A stretch of DNA of 42,113 nt from an uncultured Oscillospiraceae bacterium (GCA_904420145.1 CAJFUI010000109.1:1-42113); one strand, 5' to 3'. Shown: positions 23,713-34,400, counted from the stretch's first letter. A program made the numbers and translations. The notes: generated by a model from the sequence alone, not told the origin.

Positions 23713-24420
23713 GTGTACCGATTGGCGGTATGCGAAGACGAGGAGGAGCTGCGTCTGGATCTCTGCCGGCTCTGCGGGGAAATTCTGGAGGAACTGGCCG
23801 TAGAGCACACTGTTGCGGCCTTCCCCAGCGCCGAGGCCCTCTCTGCCGTACTGCGGGCTGGGGAGACCTTCGACCTGCTGTGTCTGGATATCTTTCTCTC
23901 TGGGAAAAGCGGCATGGAGCTGGCCCAGGAGCTACGGGAATACAATGATCGGATCAGCATTCTCTTCATCACCAGCAGCGAGGAGCACCTGAAGGAGGGC
24001 TACAGTGTCCGCCCGATCCAGTACCTCTTTAAGCCGGTGCAGCGGGAGGAGCTGCGCCATGCCATTCAAACGGACCTGCGTCTCTTTCACCAGCCGCGCA
24101 CTTTGTCCCTCCGCTCCGGGGGACAGACCGTGGTCTTCCCACTTGGCGACATTCTCTATGTGGAGAGCAGTAATCACACGGTGGAGGTGCGGACAGCAGC
24201 GGGGACGCAGCGCTTTTGGATCACACTGTCCGAGGTGGAGCGCCTGCTCCCCTCTGACCGCTTCTGCCGCTGCCACAACAGCTATTTAGTCAACATGGCG
24301 CACATCACCCAGATTGCCCGCAAGGAGCTCTGCCTGACCAGTGGGCAGAAGCTCCCTGTCAGCCGCGGCTATTATGAGACGGCAAAAAACCAGTTTGTCC
24401 ACTATCTCAACACAAAATAA
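23713..24420 (+). CDS. LytTR-type response regulator
   Basis: Two-component regulator, 235 residues. The receiver (about 1-120) has the acidic pair Glu8-Asp9 and phospho-acceptor Asp59 in LLCLDIFLSGKSG, then the conserved Lys in LFKPVQREE. The LytTR DNA-binding domain (about 135-232) shows GDILYVESSNHTVEV, FCRCHNSYLVNM and LPVSRGYYE. The start is GTG at 23713 after a G-rich site. It is convergent with the GHKL sensor kinase next door, an unusual layout since such pairs are normally in one operon. Direct repeats at 26217-26251 are candidate binding sites. Confidence 0.94.
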   Translation: MYRLAVCEDEEELRLDLCRLCGEILEELAVEHTVAAFPSAEALSAVLRAGETFDLLCLDIFLSGKSGMELAQELREYNDRISILFITSSEEHLKEGYSVRPIQYLFKPVQREELRHAIQTDLRLFHQPRTLSLRSGGQTVVFPLGDILYVESSNHTVEVRTAAGTQRFWITLSEVERLLPSDRFCRCHNSYLVNMAHITQIARKELCLTSGQKLPVSRGYYETAKNQFVHYLNTK

Positions 24421-24429
24421 TCGCGCAAG

Positions 24430-24472
24430 AGCCCCGTCCGCCGACTACGATACCGGCGGACGGGGCTTTTTT
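24430..24472 (+). terminator. Intrinsic terminator of the LytTR regulator gene
   Basis: A perfect 14-bp stem (24430-24443 with 24454-24467) with a 10-nt loop, followed by TTTTTT. It lies between convergent genes and may also stop kinase transcription, although the minus-strand side is not T-rich. Confidence 0.85.
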
Positions 24473-24486
24473 CTTTCCCCCTATTT

Positions 24487-26136
24487 TTATGGCAGCTTCA
24501 GTGCGGTCTCCACGGTGAAGCGCTCGGTGTCGTGGCTGATGCGCAGAATGCCGTGGTACTTCGCCGCCACGGCCCGCATCTGTCTCAGTCCAAAGCCATG
24601 GGTCTCCTCATCCGATTTACTGGTGAGGGGCTGTCCGCGGCCATCCAGCCGGAGGACACCGGTGTAGGTGTTCTCGCAGGACACGGCCAAAAACCCCTGG
24701 GTCAGCTTCAGCCGGCAGCGCACCTCCCGCTCTTTGGGCGGCTCCACCTGGGCGGCTGCCTCGATGGCGTTGTCCAGCATATTCAGCAGCAGCGCGCACA
24801 GATCCCCCTCATCCACCTCCAGCTCCTTTGGCACCAGGGCCTGCGCATGGAACTCCACCCCCAGCCCCTCCGCCCGGTGGGCGGCACTCTGGAGGATGGT
24901 GTTGATGGCCGTCTGCTCGGTGAAGCTTATGGTACTCAGCCGGCCCAGCTCCCCCTCCAGCTGCTCCAAGCGGCGCTCCAAGGCGGAGATATCCCCCTTC
25001 TGGGCCAGCAGGTGCAGGGCGGCCACCTCATTTTTCCACTCGTGGCGCAGGGCGGCGGTCTGCCGGTTTTTCTCCGTGGTCTGCTGGTAGTTCTCCAGCG
25101 TCATCTGATACTGCATCTTGGCTGCCTGAGCCTGGGAACGGGTCTCCACCATGGACCGCAGCACCGCCCACGCAGACACCAGAACGCACACCGCCGTCAG
25201 CCACAGGGTCAGCCATGTGGTCAGCCCGTCATAGAATCCATAAAAAACCAAGCTGCGCACCAGACTCACCATATACCGCGCCAGGCCGCCGCCCCAGAGG
25301 AGGGACAACAGAGTGGCCAGCGCAAGGACGACGGCGCTCACCAGCAGGGCCTTGCCCAGCACCCGGTAGAAGCCCCGGCGGCGGTTCATCAGCAGATAGG
25401 CCAGCAGGGCCAGCACCGTCAGCACTCCCATCCCCTGCCAGGAGCACACCCGCTGAAGCACCGGCGGCAGGAAATATCCTCCCACTCCCTGGGCAATGCG
25501 GTACACTGTCAGCCCGCAAGCGGCGAAGGACAGGGGGATTAAGCTCCAGTCCGGCCTTCCAAAGGCGACGCTCAGCAAAAACAGCCCCCACACCAGCACC
25601 AGCGCCAGCGCACTGGCCCCGGCGGGGATAGCCAGGCTGTTGGCATAGGCCACGTTGGCGGCGGCATCCTCCACATCGCTGGTCAGGCGGAGCAGGGGCG
25701 GAAAAATCCCCGGCCCCGCCCCGATGGGCCGCAGGTCCATAACCAATTTCTCCCCGCCGCCGGCGGGCAGAGGCAGCCGAATCTGCCCCTGACCAACAGT
25801 CTCTGCGGGGGAAGGGGAGGCGGAACGAAACAGCTCCCGCCCGTCCACACACACCGACAGCTCCATCCCGGTGGTCTCAAACACCAGCCAACGCTCCTCC
25901 CGCCGCTCCGGCAGGACGGTGGTGAAGCGGTAGCACTCCCCCTCCCCCATGGCCGGAGGCTCCCCCAGCGGGTTGAAGGCCGTCTCCCTCCCATCCGCCG
26001 ACAACAGGGCAGCCTCCTGCCACTCCGCGTACAGGATGTCGCTTTCCGCTTCAGTGAAAGCGTTAAGAAACAGCAGCACCAGCGCACACACCGTGGAAAA
26101 CAGCAAAAGGCACAGCACTTTTCTGCCCCGTTCCAC
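24487..26136 (-). CDS. 7TM sensor histidine kinase with GHKL ATPase (LytS/AgrC-like)
   Basis: Sensor of 549 residues for the LytTR regulator at 23713. One helix at the N-terminus (about 8-27), an extracellular domain (about 30-160), then six or so helices (about 165-325) as in 7TMR-DISM receptors. A coiled coil follows, then the phospho-acceptor His365 in LRHEWKNEV, the N-box LLLNMLDNAIEAA (near 452) and the G-box HGFGLRQM. The start is GTG at 26136, preceded by GGGGGG at about 8 nt. The frame is open further upstream to 26319, but that part has no signal sequence and crosses the promoter. The signal may be a cell-surface carbohydrate or peptide; this is a guess. Confidence 0.88.
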   Translation of the reverse strand: MERGRKVLCLLLFSTVCALVLLFLNAFTEAESDILYAEWQEAALLSADGRETAFNPLGEPPAMGEGECYRFTTVLPERREERWLVFETTGMELSVCVDGRELFRSASPSPAETVGQGQIRLPLPAGGGEKLVMDLRPIGAGPGIFPPLLRLTSDVEDAAANVAYANSLAIPAGASALALVLVWGLFLLSVAFGRPDWSLIPLSFAACGLTVYRIAQGVGGYFLPPVLQRVCSWQGMGVLTVLALLAYLLMNRRRGFYRVLGKALLVSAVVLALATLLSLLWGGGLARYMVSLVRSLVFYGFYDGLTTWLTLWLTAVCVLVSAWAVLRSMVETRSQAQAAKMQYQMTLENYQQTTEKNRQTAALRHEWKNEVAALHLLAQKGDISALERRLEQLEGELGRLSTISFTEQTAINTILQSAAHRAEGLGVEFHAQALVPKELEVDEGDLCALLLNMLDNAIEAAAQVEPPKEREVRCRLKLTQGFLAVSCENTYTGVLRLDGRGQPLTSKSDEETHGFGLRQMRAVAAKYHGILRISHDTERFTVETALKLP

Positions 26137-26170
26137 AGCGCCATCCCCCCTTCCTTTCCTTAATAGAAAT

Positions 26171-26199
26171 ATTGTACCGGGAAATTTTCTGCCTGGCAA
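26171..26199 (-). promoter_or_regulatory. Promoter of the GHKL sensor kinase
   Basis: On the minus strand, TTGCCA (26199-26194), 17-nt spacer, TACAAT (26176-26171). The predicted start is near 26164, 28 bases before the GTG start. Confidence 0.7.
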
Positions 26200-26216
26200 G
26201 CGGACGGAGAGATCAT

Positions 26217-26251
26217 TGCGCAAACAGCACGATTTCCTGCGCAAACGGCAC
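26217..26251. promoter_or_regulatory. Tandem direct repeats with LytTR-site geometry
   Basis: TGCGCAAACAGCAC (26217-26230) and TGCGCAAACGGCAC (26238-26251) differ at one position and are 21 bp apart, two helical turns. LytTR regulators such as AgrA bind two 9-bp direct repeats about 12 bp apart, the same 21-bp period. On the minus strand the cores are CTGTTTGCG and CCGTTTGCG, partly matching the published GTT-centred consensus. They lie between the divergent kinase and giant surface-protein promoters. Confidence 0.6.
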
Positions 26252-26271
26252 AGCAGCGGCAGAGTTTTTTT

Positions 26272-26279
26272 GCTAAAAT
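26272..26279 (+). promoter_or_regulatory. Candidate activator-dependent promoter of the giant surface-protein gene
   Basis: An extended -10 TGCTAAAAT (-10 hexamer 26274-26279) has no usable -35 (CAGCAG at the right spacing). The second LytTR-like repeat ends exactly where the -35 would begin, the usual place for an activator. Confidence 0.45.
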
Positions 26280-26393
26280 TAGATTTGTATAGGGAAAACG
26301 GAGCGGTTCTCCCGGCCATGCGGCAGGGAGTGCTGTCCCCCTGCCCTGCTGTATCTGATATAGCGGGGCAAGGAACATGAAGGAGGTATCTTT

Positions 26394-29300
26394 ATGAGGC
26401 AATGCGGGAAGCGTCTGCTGTCTCTGGCGATGGCACTGGTCATGGTGCTCATGCTCGTGCCCGCCACCGCCTGGGCGTCCCTCTCGGATCTGCTCACCCG
26501 GGACGCAGCCTACAACAGCGAGATTTTGTCCGCCCTGGAGCAGTTCGCCGGCAATCCGGAGGACGCCCATGCCTACTACGAGATTCTCCAGCGGTACAAC
26601 CTGCTGGACGAGGACGGCAGCACCGTGGAGAACTGGGAGATCACCATGAGCGGTGAGCCCATCACCTTAGACGAGCTCCGGGAGGTGCTGAGCGGGGACT
26701 ACGACCCCCAGCAGTACGTCTGGGTGGACGGCAGCCCGGTGACCCTGGAGAATATCGCCATCATCCTCCAGATTGAGGACTACATCACCTACCTCCGGGA
26801 GACCTACTTCTCCGACACGGAGTGGACCGACGAGCAGATCAACAGCCTCGCCTCCCTCCTGGAGCAGCTGGAGACCACCGGGGTCCAGGTGTACTACGCC
26901 GGGCCCGATCTGGTGGGCGGCTCCGGGTACAACCACGCCGCTACGGTGGACGTGGCCGTGGATACGGAGGCCCGCCAGGACAACGGGGACGGAACCGTCA
27001 CGGACACCTTCACCGTCACCCTCGACGGCGCGGCGGAGGGGCAGACGGCCTCCTTCCGCTGGGAGGCCCAGGCAGGCACCCAGCCCTTAGCGGCCCAGTC
27101 GGAAACGAACCCCCTCAGCGGCGACGTCACCCTCACCGCCGGCGCAAACGGCGAGGCCAGCGGCGCCTTCACCGTCACCTATCAGACGGCCACAGTAGAC
27201 GCCGACACAGCCGACGCAGACGATCTGCTGTCCACCGCGGCTCTGATGTACTTTGTCCAGCTCACGGACCTGACGGGGGCCCTGTTTGAGGACAGCAGCC
27301 GCACCGCCGCCACCGTCACCGTGACAGGGCAGGCAAACACCATCAGCGAGGACGACGCCTACTTTTGGCAGGTGGATGCACCTACGATGTCTTGGTATGC
27401 CTATACCCAGACTAACACAGACGGGACTTGGTCCCAGACTTTTGATTTCTCTGAAGTCCAAAAGGTCCTCAACGGCTTCCGCTGGGGGATTTTCGACGGG
27501 GTGAAGATGTCCGTCAATGGGATCTCGCGAAACATAGGGATTGCGTTCGATGACCCAAGCTGTGCGGGCATGTATCTCCCTGTGGAAAATTCCGACGGGG
27601 ACGGCTATGCCGACTACATAGTGAACGTGGCAGACCCCGATGATTGGTGGTATTTAGAAGATACAGAGTCCGGTGGGGGCGGCGGCTATCTCTACAGCGT
27701 CAACTACGCCTACTCCTCCATCCGGTACGGCGAGAACGGCAGCATAGCAGAGAGTGAAGCCGGCCTCCCCTCTGTTGGCGAGCTGTTTACTGCTTCCTCT
27801 GACGCCGCCACGATGCGCCTCGGCGATGGGCTGAACCGGGATGATTGGTTCTCTCTCTCCCTGACCCAAGAGGAGATCGACGAGATCCTCCTGAACGAAA
27901 GCGCCACTTTCAGCGGGGAGATATATCGTATCAGCAGTCATACAATCTTTGATATGATCTACTATCCGGATGAGGAGCAGATTTATGTATCTTCAACGGA
28001 TAATGTTACTCCAATCCATTCGTTCTTGACGAAAACCCAAGATACGGAGACCATCTATCTGGCCAACACCGTCGGCCCCAGGGTGACGTCCGTCACCGTG
28101 CCGGCGGGGACCTACACCCCGGGCCAGACGGTGCCCATCCTCGTCACCCTCTCCGAGCCGGTGTACATCCCCACAACCGGTGCCCTCGCCGTAAACAGCG
28201 GCACTGCGGGTGTTGCCGCCGGCAGCAGCGGCTGGAGCAATCAGCTGGTCTTCCTCTACATGGTGCAGTCAGGAGACACCGGCCTCACCCTCGGCAGCGG
28301 CAGTGTCAGAGCGTCCTTTAACAACGAAAATACCACCATAGATTTGGCCGGCTACAACAGCGAGATTGCCCAGAGTGTCACCATCCAGTCCAACCCGGTG
28401 GACACCATCACAGACGTCCAGTTAAACAGCAGTTCGGACAACACTGCCGCTCTGCTTGTTGGTCTGCGCAGTGACCAGACTTGGCTGTCGATGAATAGCC
28501 TGAGGGACGACGGTACGACCTACGCCACCTACACGGATAATGACACGGATATACCAGACGGTGCTGTCACCTTCTATGTCTCCCCCGACGGCGGCGAAAC
28601 CCAGTACCCCCTGTCCATTGACCAGGACGACCTCACCGGCTCCGCCGACACCAGAACATGGTCCGTCGAGGGCATCACTGCGCCCACCCTGTCCACCGAG
28701 GACCAGGAATTTGTCCTGGAGGTCTACATCGGCGGACAGCTGGTCATGGGGCAGGTTGAGGAGTGGACGGCCGAGGGCGTCGTCCTCTGGGAGGAGGATG
28801 ACATCTCCATCGGCCTTGCCGTGTTGGATACCACCACCAGCGGCAGCTACGACTACGCCGGTAACGGGTACCTCATCTTCCCCGAGGCCGTGGAGACCAC
28901 CGTCAGCTATAGTTCCCAGCGCGGGTCTGATAAGGGCGCCCCCACCTTCGGCAGCGACCTCTACAATGCCACATTCACCACCTTTGCGATCGGCGAAGAC
29001 GGCAACTATGAGAGAGACGAGGACGGCTTCAAGGTCCCCGTGGATCCCGACGCCGACTTTGCCTGGTGGATCGGGTCCGCCACAGATGGGACCGCTGTCA
29101 ACCAGGTGGCCACCATCGACGCGGAGGGCAGCATCACCTTCACCGGCGCCCCGGGGGAGGTGGAGGTCTTCCTCACTGCCCTCAACGGCAACGTCCCCAT
29201 CACCATGGAGGAGACCGCCGCGTCCAGTGATCCCGACGCCGGGGACACCGGCGGGACCGCAACCACCACAACCAAAAAGCGCTTTGTGGACTATCAAGCC

Positions 29301-31397
29301 ACCTATACGTACGATGTCCTCAATAATCTGTCCACCGCTACCCTGCGCGTGGGCGTGGGGCGGATTCCCGTCCTGAGCGCGGCCAGCGGCGACGTCTACG
29401 CCACCGCCGGCCAGGACCTGACCGTCAACTGGACCAGCAACCTCACCGCCAAGAACGCGGAAAACGGCGTTGACGCCACCCCCTTCACCGTGACGCTGAA
29501 GGACAGTGAGGGGAACAACGTACAGGTGCCGGAGGGCGTTGACTTCACCAATCCCCTTACGCGCAGCAGCACGACGGCCAGCACCGTCTCCAGCGTGGTG
29601 ATCCCCGGGGAGCTGCTGACGTATGTCTATAACAGCGGCGACGGCGGCAACACCTACACCCTACAGATCTCCGCCCCCTACTACAACGGGAGCGCGGATT
29701 CCACCGGTACCCCCTTCTCCGCCACCGTCACCATCCATCTCGAGTCCCAGCCCGCCTCGGTGACGCTGACCGACTTAGACAGCTACTACATCACCGATAC
29801 GGCGGGCAGCGTCAACATCGGCTGGGCGATTGAGAATTTTGACTACTATAACAACAGCAGCCACCTCTTCCGCTTCACCATCACCGATGACAGCGGGAAC
29901 ACCATCGAAGGCACGCCCACCAGCCCCGGCACCTCTGCGGGCTCCGGCAGCTACACTGGCAGCTATACGCTGACCACCCCGGATGTTGCCGCCGATCCCA
30001 GCAGCCCCACCAGCTACCGGGCGGTGTACACCGTCACCATCGAGGCGAAAAACGGCGCTGACAGCACCTGGAGCTACGACTCCTTCCTGCTGTATGTCTA
30101 TGACGAGGAGGCCCTGGAGATCTTGGTGGATGGCGCGGCGTTGGGCGACCACACGCTGTCCAACGAGGACTACATCGGCGGGACAGACAACGGAAGCGGT
30201 TTCGCGGTCAACTCGGCAGACTGGCAGGAGTGGGTCCTCTCCCTCCAGCGGGACATCTATTTGAAGGAGGTCATCTCCCTCAACTACGGCACCTACGCCT
30301 GGAACGAGATCGCCGACCAGATCCAGTGGAGCTTGGAGGGCACCGCCGCCTCCCTGAACTACCAGCAGGGCTCGGTGTACTCCGACATCAACAGCCTCTC
30401 CTACGTATCCTACCGGCCCACAGCGGAGTTTGGCCTGGCGGGCCTCAGCGAGGGTCAGGTCGCCCTCAGCGCCACCCACAAGCTGGTGCCAGGCCTCTCT
30501 GAGACGCTGAACATCAGCGTGGAGACTTTGAAGGACCGTCTCTACCTGTTCCAATGCTATCCCCAGGCTGAGACGGAGCTGACCTTCGACATCTACAGCG
30601 CGGATGGAACCACCACCTCGGTGGAGATCACCTCCGACAGCGGCGGCCAGGCGGCCTACTACGCCCCCTACGGCATCGCCAGCAACGTCTCCTGCCGCGC
30701 CGAATATGAGGGCAGCCTCTACACCGGCACCTTCTACCTCGAAAACCTGACCACCGGCGAGGGGGATTGGACCCAGTCCCAGCGCTATCCGGTGAACACC
30801 CTGAACCTGCGCCAGGCAGCCTACGCCTACGTGTACCTGAAGAACCCCGACGGCACCCCCTACACCGGGGAGATCACCTTCCGGGGCGGCGTGTACGTGA
30901 ACGATGCGTACCGAGAGGACGCCACCTTCGACCTGTCCGCCAGCAACGGCAATTCCGCAGATTGGTCCTATAACGGAACGGAGACAGATTCCGCCGAAAT
31001 CACCTTGGGCGCCGACGGCCGTCTGACGGTGAATATGGACCAGAGCGAGTGGGGCCTCTCGGACGAGGAACTCGCCGGAGCCTCCATCACCTACGTCTTC
31101 CAGATTGAGGCGGAGAACGCTGGCACCAGCGATGCACCCTACCCCTACTACCCCCTGCTGGTGACCATCGACGCCAGCGCCAATATCGACGCCTACATCG
31201 GCGGCGGACAGGCGGCAGTGAGCTTCGAGGAAAATTCCGATCCCACCAGCCAGCACCCCTACATCACCGCCCAGGCCACCTACTACCAGGGCTCCACCCG
31301 ACTGACCAGCGTTCTTGGGAGTACAGGGACTGTGGGCCCCACCTACACCTATCCTACGGCCCACCTGAACACGGTGGGTATTCTGGTGGGGGGATAA
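26394..31397 (+). CDS. Giant S-layer-type surface protein, N-terminal part (gene split by frameshift)
   Basis: 1667 residues as read. A Sec signal peptide (MRQCGKRLLSLAMALVMVLM, cleavage probably after AWA near 29) is followed by Thr/Ser/Asp-rich sequence of repeated beta-sandwich character. Ig- or cadherin-like stretches such as VTSVTVPAGTYTPGQTVPIL and VYATAGQDLTVNWTSN are visible, but no enzyme motif. It is secreted, and Cys is very scarce, as in S-layer proteins. ATG at 26394 follows AAGGAGG. The frame ends at TAA 31395-31397, right after six G residues; deleting one G joins it smoothly to the next frame. The C-terminal cell-wall anchor lies only in that second frame, so without frame restoration this part would be released rather than anchored. 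Confidence 0.85.
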   Translation: MRQCGKRLLSLAMALVMVLMLVPATAWASLSDLLTRDAAYNSEILSALEQFAGNPEDAHAYYEILQRYNLLDEDGSTVENWEITMSGEPITLDELREVLSGDYDPQQYVWVDGSPVTLENIAIILQIEDYITYLRETYFSDTEWTDEQINSLASLLEQLETTGVQVYYAGPDLVGGSGYNHAATVDVAVDTEARQDNGDGTVTDTFTVTLDGAAEGQTASFRWEAQAGTQPLAAQSETNPLSGDVTLTAGANGEASGAFTVTYQTATVDADTADADDLLSTAALMYFVQLTDLTGALFEDSSRTAATVTVTGQANTISEDDAYFWQVDAPTMSWYAYTQTNTDGTWSQTFDFSEVQKVLNGFRWGIFDGVKMSVNGISRNIGIAFDDPSCAGMYLPVENSDGDGYADYIVNVADPDDWWYLEDTESGGGGGYLYSVNYAYSSIRYGENGSIAESEAGLPSVGELFTASSDAATMRLGDGLNRDDWFSLSLTQEEIDEILLNESATFSGEIYRISSHTIFDMIYYPDEEQIYVSSTDNVTPIHSFLTKTQDTETIYLANTVGPRVTSVTVPAGTYTPGQTVPILVTLSEPVYIPTTGALAVNSGTAGVAAGSSGWSNQLVFLYMVQSGDTGLTLGSGSVRASFNNENTTIDLAGYNSEIAQSVTIQSNPVDTITDVQLNSSSDNTAALLVGLRSDQTWLSMNSLRDDGTTYATYTDNDTDIPDGAVTFYVSPDGGETQYPLSIDQDDLTGSADTRTWSVEGITAPTLSTEDQEFVLEVYIGGQLVMGQVEEWTAEGVVLWEEDDISIGLAVLDTTTSGSYDYAGNGYLIFPEAVETTVSYSSQRGSDKGAPTFGSDLYNATFTTFAIGEDGNYERDEDGFKVPVDPDADFAWWIGSATDGTAVNQVATIDAEGSITFTGAPGEVEVFLTALNGNVPITMEETAASSDPDAGDTGGTATTTTKKRFVDYQATYTYDVLNNLSTATLRVGVGRIPVLSAASGDVYATAGQDLTVNWTSNLTAKNAENGVDATPFTVTLKDSEGNNVQVPEGVDFTNPLTRSSTTASTVSSVVIPGELLTYVYNSGDGGNTYTLQISAPYYNGSADSTGTPFSATVTIHLESQPASVTLTDLDSYYITDTAGSVNIGWAIENFDYYNNSSHLFRFTITDDSGNTIEGTPTSPGTSAGSGSYTGSYTLTTPDVAADPSSPTSYRAVYTVTIEAKNGADSTWSYDSFLLYVYDEEALEILVDGAALGDHTLSNEDYIGGTDNGSGFAVNSADWQEWVLSLQRDIYLKEVISLNYGTYAWNEIADQIQWSLEGTAASLNYQQGSVYSDINSLSYVSYRPTAEFGLAGLSEGQVALSATHKLVPGLSETLNISVETLKDRLYLFQCYPQAETELTFDIYSADGTTTSVEITSDSGGQAAYYAPYGIASNVSCRAEYEGSLYTGTFYLENLTTGEGDWTQSQRYPVNTLNLRQAAYAYVYLKNPDGTPYTGEITFRGGVYVNDAYREDATFDLSASNGNSADWSYNGTETDSAEITLGADGRLTVNMDQSEWGLSDEELAGASITYVFQIEAENAGTSDAPYPYYPLLVTIDASANIDAYIGGGQAAVSFEENSDPTSQHPYITAQATYYQGSTRLTSVLGSTGTVGPTYTYPTAHLNTVGILVGG
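31388..31393 (+). other. G6 run at the frameshift site of the giant surface-protein gene
   Basis: With six Gs the frame reads ILVGG then TAA. With five Gs it reads ILVGDNETDMSDVS and continues for about 1710 codons to the SLH domains. Explanations are a real mutation or phase-variable slippage, a programmed shift, or a consensus error in the assembly. Confidence 0.8.
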
Positions 31398-31407
31398 CGA
31401 GACCGAC

Positions 31408-34400
31408 ATGAGCGATGTCAGTCTATCCCTGAAGACTGCAGACGGCGTGGCCATCGGCTCCGCAGAGTCCTACCACACCACCAGCATAGAGGCCTACCCC
31501 TTCACCAGCGTGGGCACTATTCAGTACGACGTGGAGCTGAGCAGCGACAGCCTTGCGGGCATCCTCGCCGACGACGGCAGGGGAACCCTTGGCCTCGTCC
31601 TCGACTTTTATAACGGCTCCTCTCTCGTCCGCCGGGAGAGCCTCCCCTTCCGCCTGAGCAACACCGCCGGCGTGGGCCCCATTCAGGAGTCCACCAGCCT
31701 GACGAGCCTGCTCAATGAACTGGGGGATTACTCGACTGTTACGGCCAATCATTCGGGTATCCGCAACGTCACCAATGACAGCTTTGTGCAGGCGGCTATG
31801 GAGCTGGCGGCCGGGGACGATTTTACCTCGTCCTCCGACGGTCTCTTCGGCATCCGTATCGCCGCCACCGACGATCCCAACAACTTCCTCGGCCTGATCT
31901 ACTTCAACGCCGGGCAGGTGGAGGAAACCGATGATGACCAGATCTACGGCCTCGACTACGCCTCGGATCCGGATCTGAACTACACGCCGGGTCTTGATGA
32001 GATGCGGGTCCTCACCGGGCGTAAGACCACGGCCTCCTACTTCGACGACCAGCTGAAAGACATGGCCCGGTCGGCAGCCGGCGGTGCCATGAGCGACACC
32101 GACTTCACCCTCAGCGGCTATATGGAGTCGCTGATCTACTGGGACCACAACACCGGCCAGTGGGAGATCCGGATTCTCAGCGGCGGCTTCAACGCCGGGG
32201 GTGGTCTGTCCTACTCCTGGAACTACAACACCTGGTGCGGCCCCGTCCCCTTCACTGCCACGCTGACCATCGGCGGCAGCGCCCAGGTGGGCATGGACGC
32301 CCTTGCCGCGGCCTACTATGACACCTCCTCCCGAGAGGGCGGCATCGGCACCGACTTCCTCACCGAGCTGCGGATCTATCTGTATCTGAAGTTCTTCGCC
32401 GGCGTGGGCTTTGACTACTCCATCATCGCCTTCAAGTTAGGCGTCTACGGCCAGATCAGCATGGATATGCAGTTCCGCTGGCTCAACCGGCCCTACATGT
32501 ATGAGGGCGACACGCTCAACGGCAACATCGTGAATCTGGCGGACGAAAACGCCGACGTCGAGATTGCCGCCGGCAACCGCAGCGGCCAGCGGATCCGTAT
32601 CGACGGGGAGATCGGACTGGAGTTTCTTGTCAAGTTCCTCTTCTTCAGCTTCAACAAGGTGCTCCTCTCCTACCACTTCAGCATCGCTGACTTCACCTTC
32701 AACGACTGGGACGGCATCGAGGACTCCTGGGAGGCCAACCAGGCGGCCAAGGAGGCCGCTGTGGAGGAGCTTCTTGCAAACGGCAGCATGAGCGTCACCA
32801 GCATGGCCGGACAGAGCATGTACAGCCTGAATCTGGCCCCCGCCCTCGAGAGCCGGGACTACCTGAACGACGTAGACAACCCGCGGATGTGGTTTGGCGG
32901 CGCCGGCATCTCTACCTTCGCCTTGAACGCCATCGACGGCAACAGTGGGATGCACCTGCTCCAGAGCAACTCCTACCCCTACTCCGACCCGGTGGTCTCC
33001 GACGACGGCGCGCTGGTGGTCTATCTGGCCGACATGGGCAGCACCGACGTGGAGGATACCAAGGCGGCCTGGGCGCTGAAGCGCAACGATGTCTACTATC
33101 CGGGCGGCAATACCGCCAGTGATGGCACCGCCGTTGCCATCGACAACGACGGCTATGGCGACAGCCAGCTCTCCCTGGCGGGTACCGGGAGCTACGCCGT
33201 GGCGGCATGGACCCGGCAGACGGAGTCCTTCGCCTCCCAGGAGGAGGGAGACACCTCCGCTGTCACCCCTGAGGATCAGATGGTCATGCTCAACAGCACC
33301 GACGTCTACGCGGCGGTCTATGACGGCAGCACATGGGCCACCACGGCGCTGACGGACAACGGCACCCCGGATCTGGCCCCTGTGGCGGCCGCCAACGGGG
33401 CTAATAAAGCTGAGGATTTCAAGGCCATCGTGGCTTGGCGCGCCGTGGCCGCCAGCGGTGAGGCCACCGGAGAAACTGACGGCTACGCTGGCGTCACCAC
33501 CTTCGACGAGAAGGATACCATCCTCTACAGGGTGTACGATGGCAGCAGTCAGACGTGGAGCGATACCTACACCCTGTACAACGGCACCTCCGGCTCCGTG
33601 AAGGCCATTGAGGCGGCCATGCTCTCCGACGGCACCGCCGCCGTGGTCTACACCCTCGATCTCGACGGCAGCGACGCCACCGCCGACGACAAGGAGATCG
33701 TCTACGCCGCCATCAACAGCGGCAGTGCCGTGGAGAACGTTGCAGCCAACGAGGTCATCCGCAACGTCCGGGCTACCAAGGACAGCTACCTCGACGAGAA
33801 CCCCCAGATCGCCGCTTTGACCTTCGGCGAAGGTGCCGATGCGGTGGAGCAGTTCATCCTCGGCTGGTACACCGAGCAGAATGTTGCCAACGACGACGCC
33901 AGCGCCCTGGACGGCGGCACGGAGGAGGCGACCGACGGCGCCCAGCGGGGCACCGCCGACATCCGCCTGATCACCTTCGACGGCGTGGGCAACGCCACCC
34001 AGCGCCTGCCCGACTCCATCAGCCAGGTGGCCAGCGACAGCGAGGTGAACATCACCTCCAACTTCCGCTTCGTCAAGGGGGCGGACACCATCAATGAGCT
34101 GTCCATCCTCTGGGTGGAGCGCACTGCCGAGATCGACACCAGCCTGCTGGATGTGGAGACCACATCTGAAGAGTGGACGGACGGCAGCGAGGCCGGCGAG
34201 GCCAGCAGTGACCTGTCTGGCATCGCTTCCAACGAGCGGGACGTGCTCAAGAGCGTGAAGTTCTACACCTATGAGAGCAGCGGCGCCTCCACCATCCGCT
34301 TCACCGGCGCGCAGGAGGTGGCGGATATGAACGACGCCCAGCTGAGCGGCGGCACCCTCATCGACAACTTCGACGCCTATGTCAGCGATGAGGACGGCAA

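Noticed and set aside
26137..26319. Upstream extension of the sensor kinase to the first in-frame ATG
   Set aside because: It would cover the promoter and the direct repeats and adds no signal or domain; GTG at 26136 has a G-rich site.
29775..31454. 559-residue minus-strand frame within the surface-protein gene
   Set aside because: Val/Gly-rich antisense shadow; no start signals and no domains.
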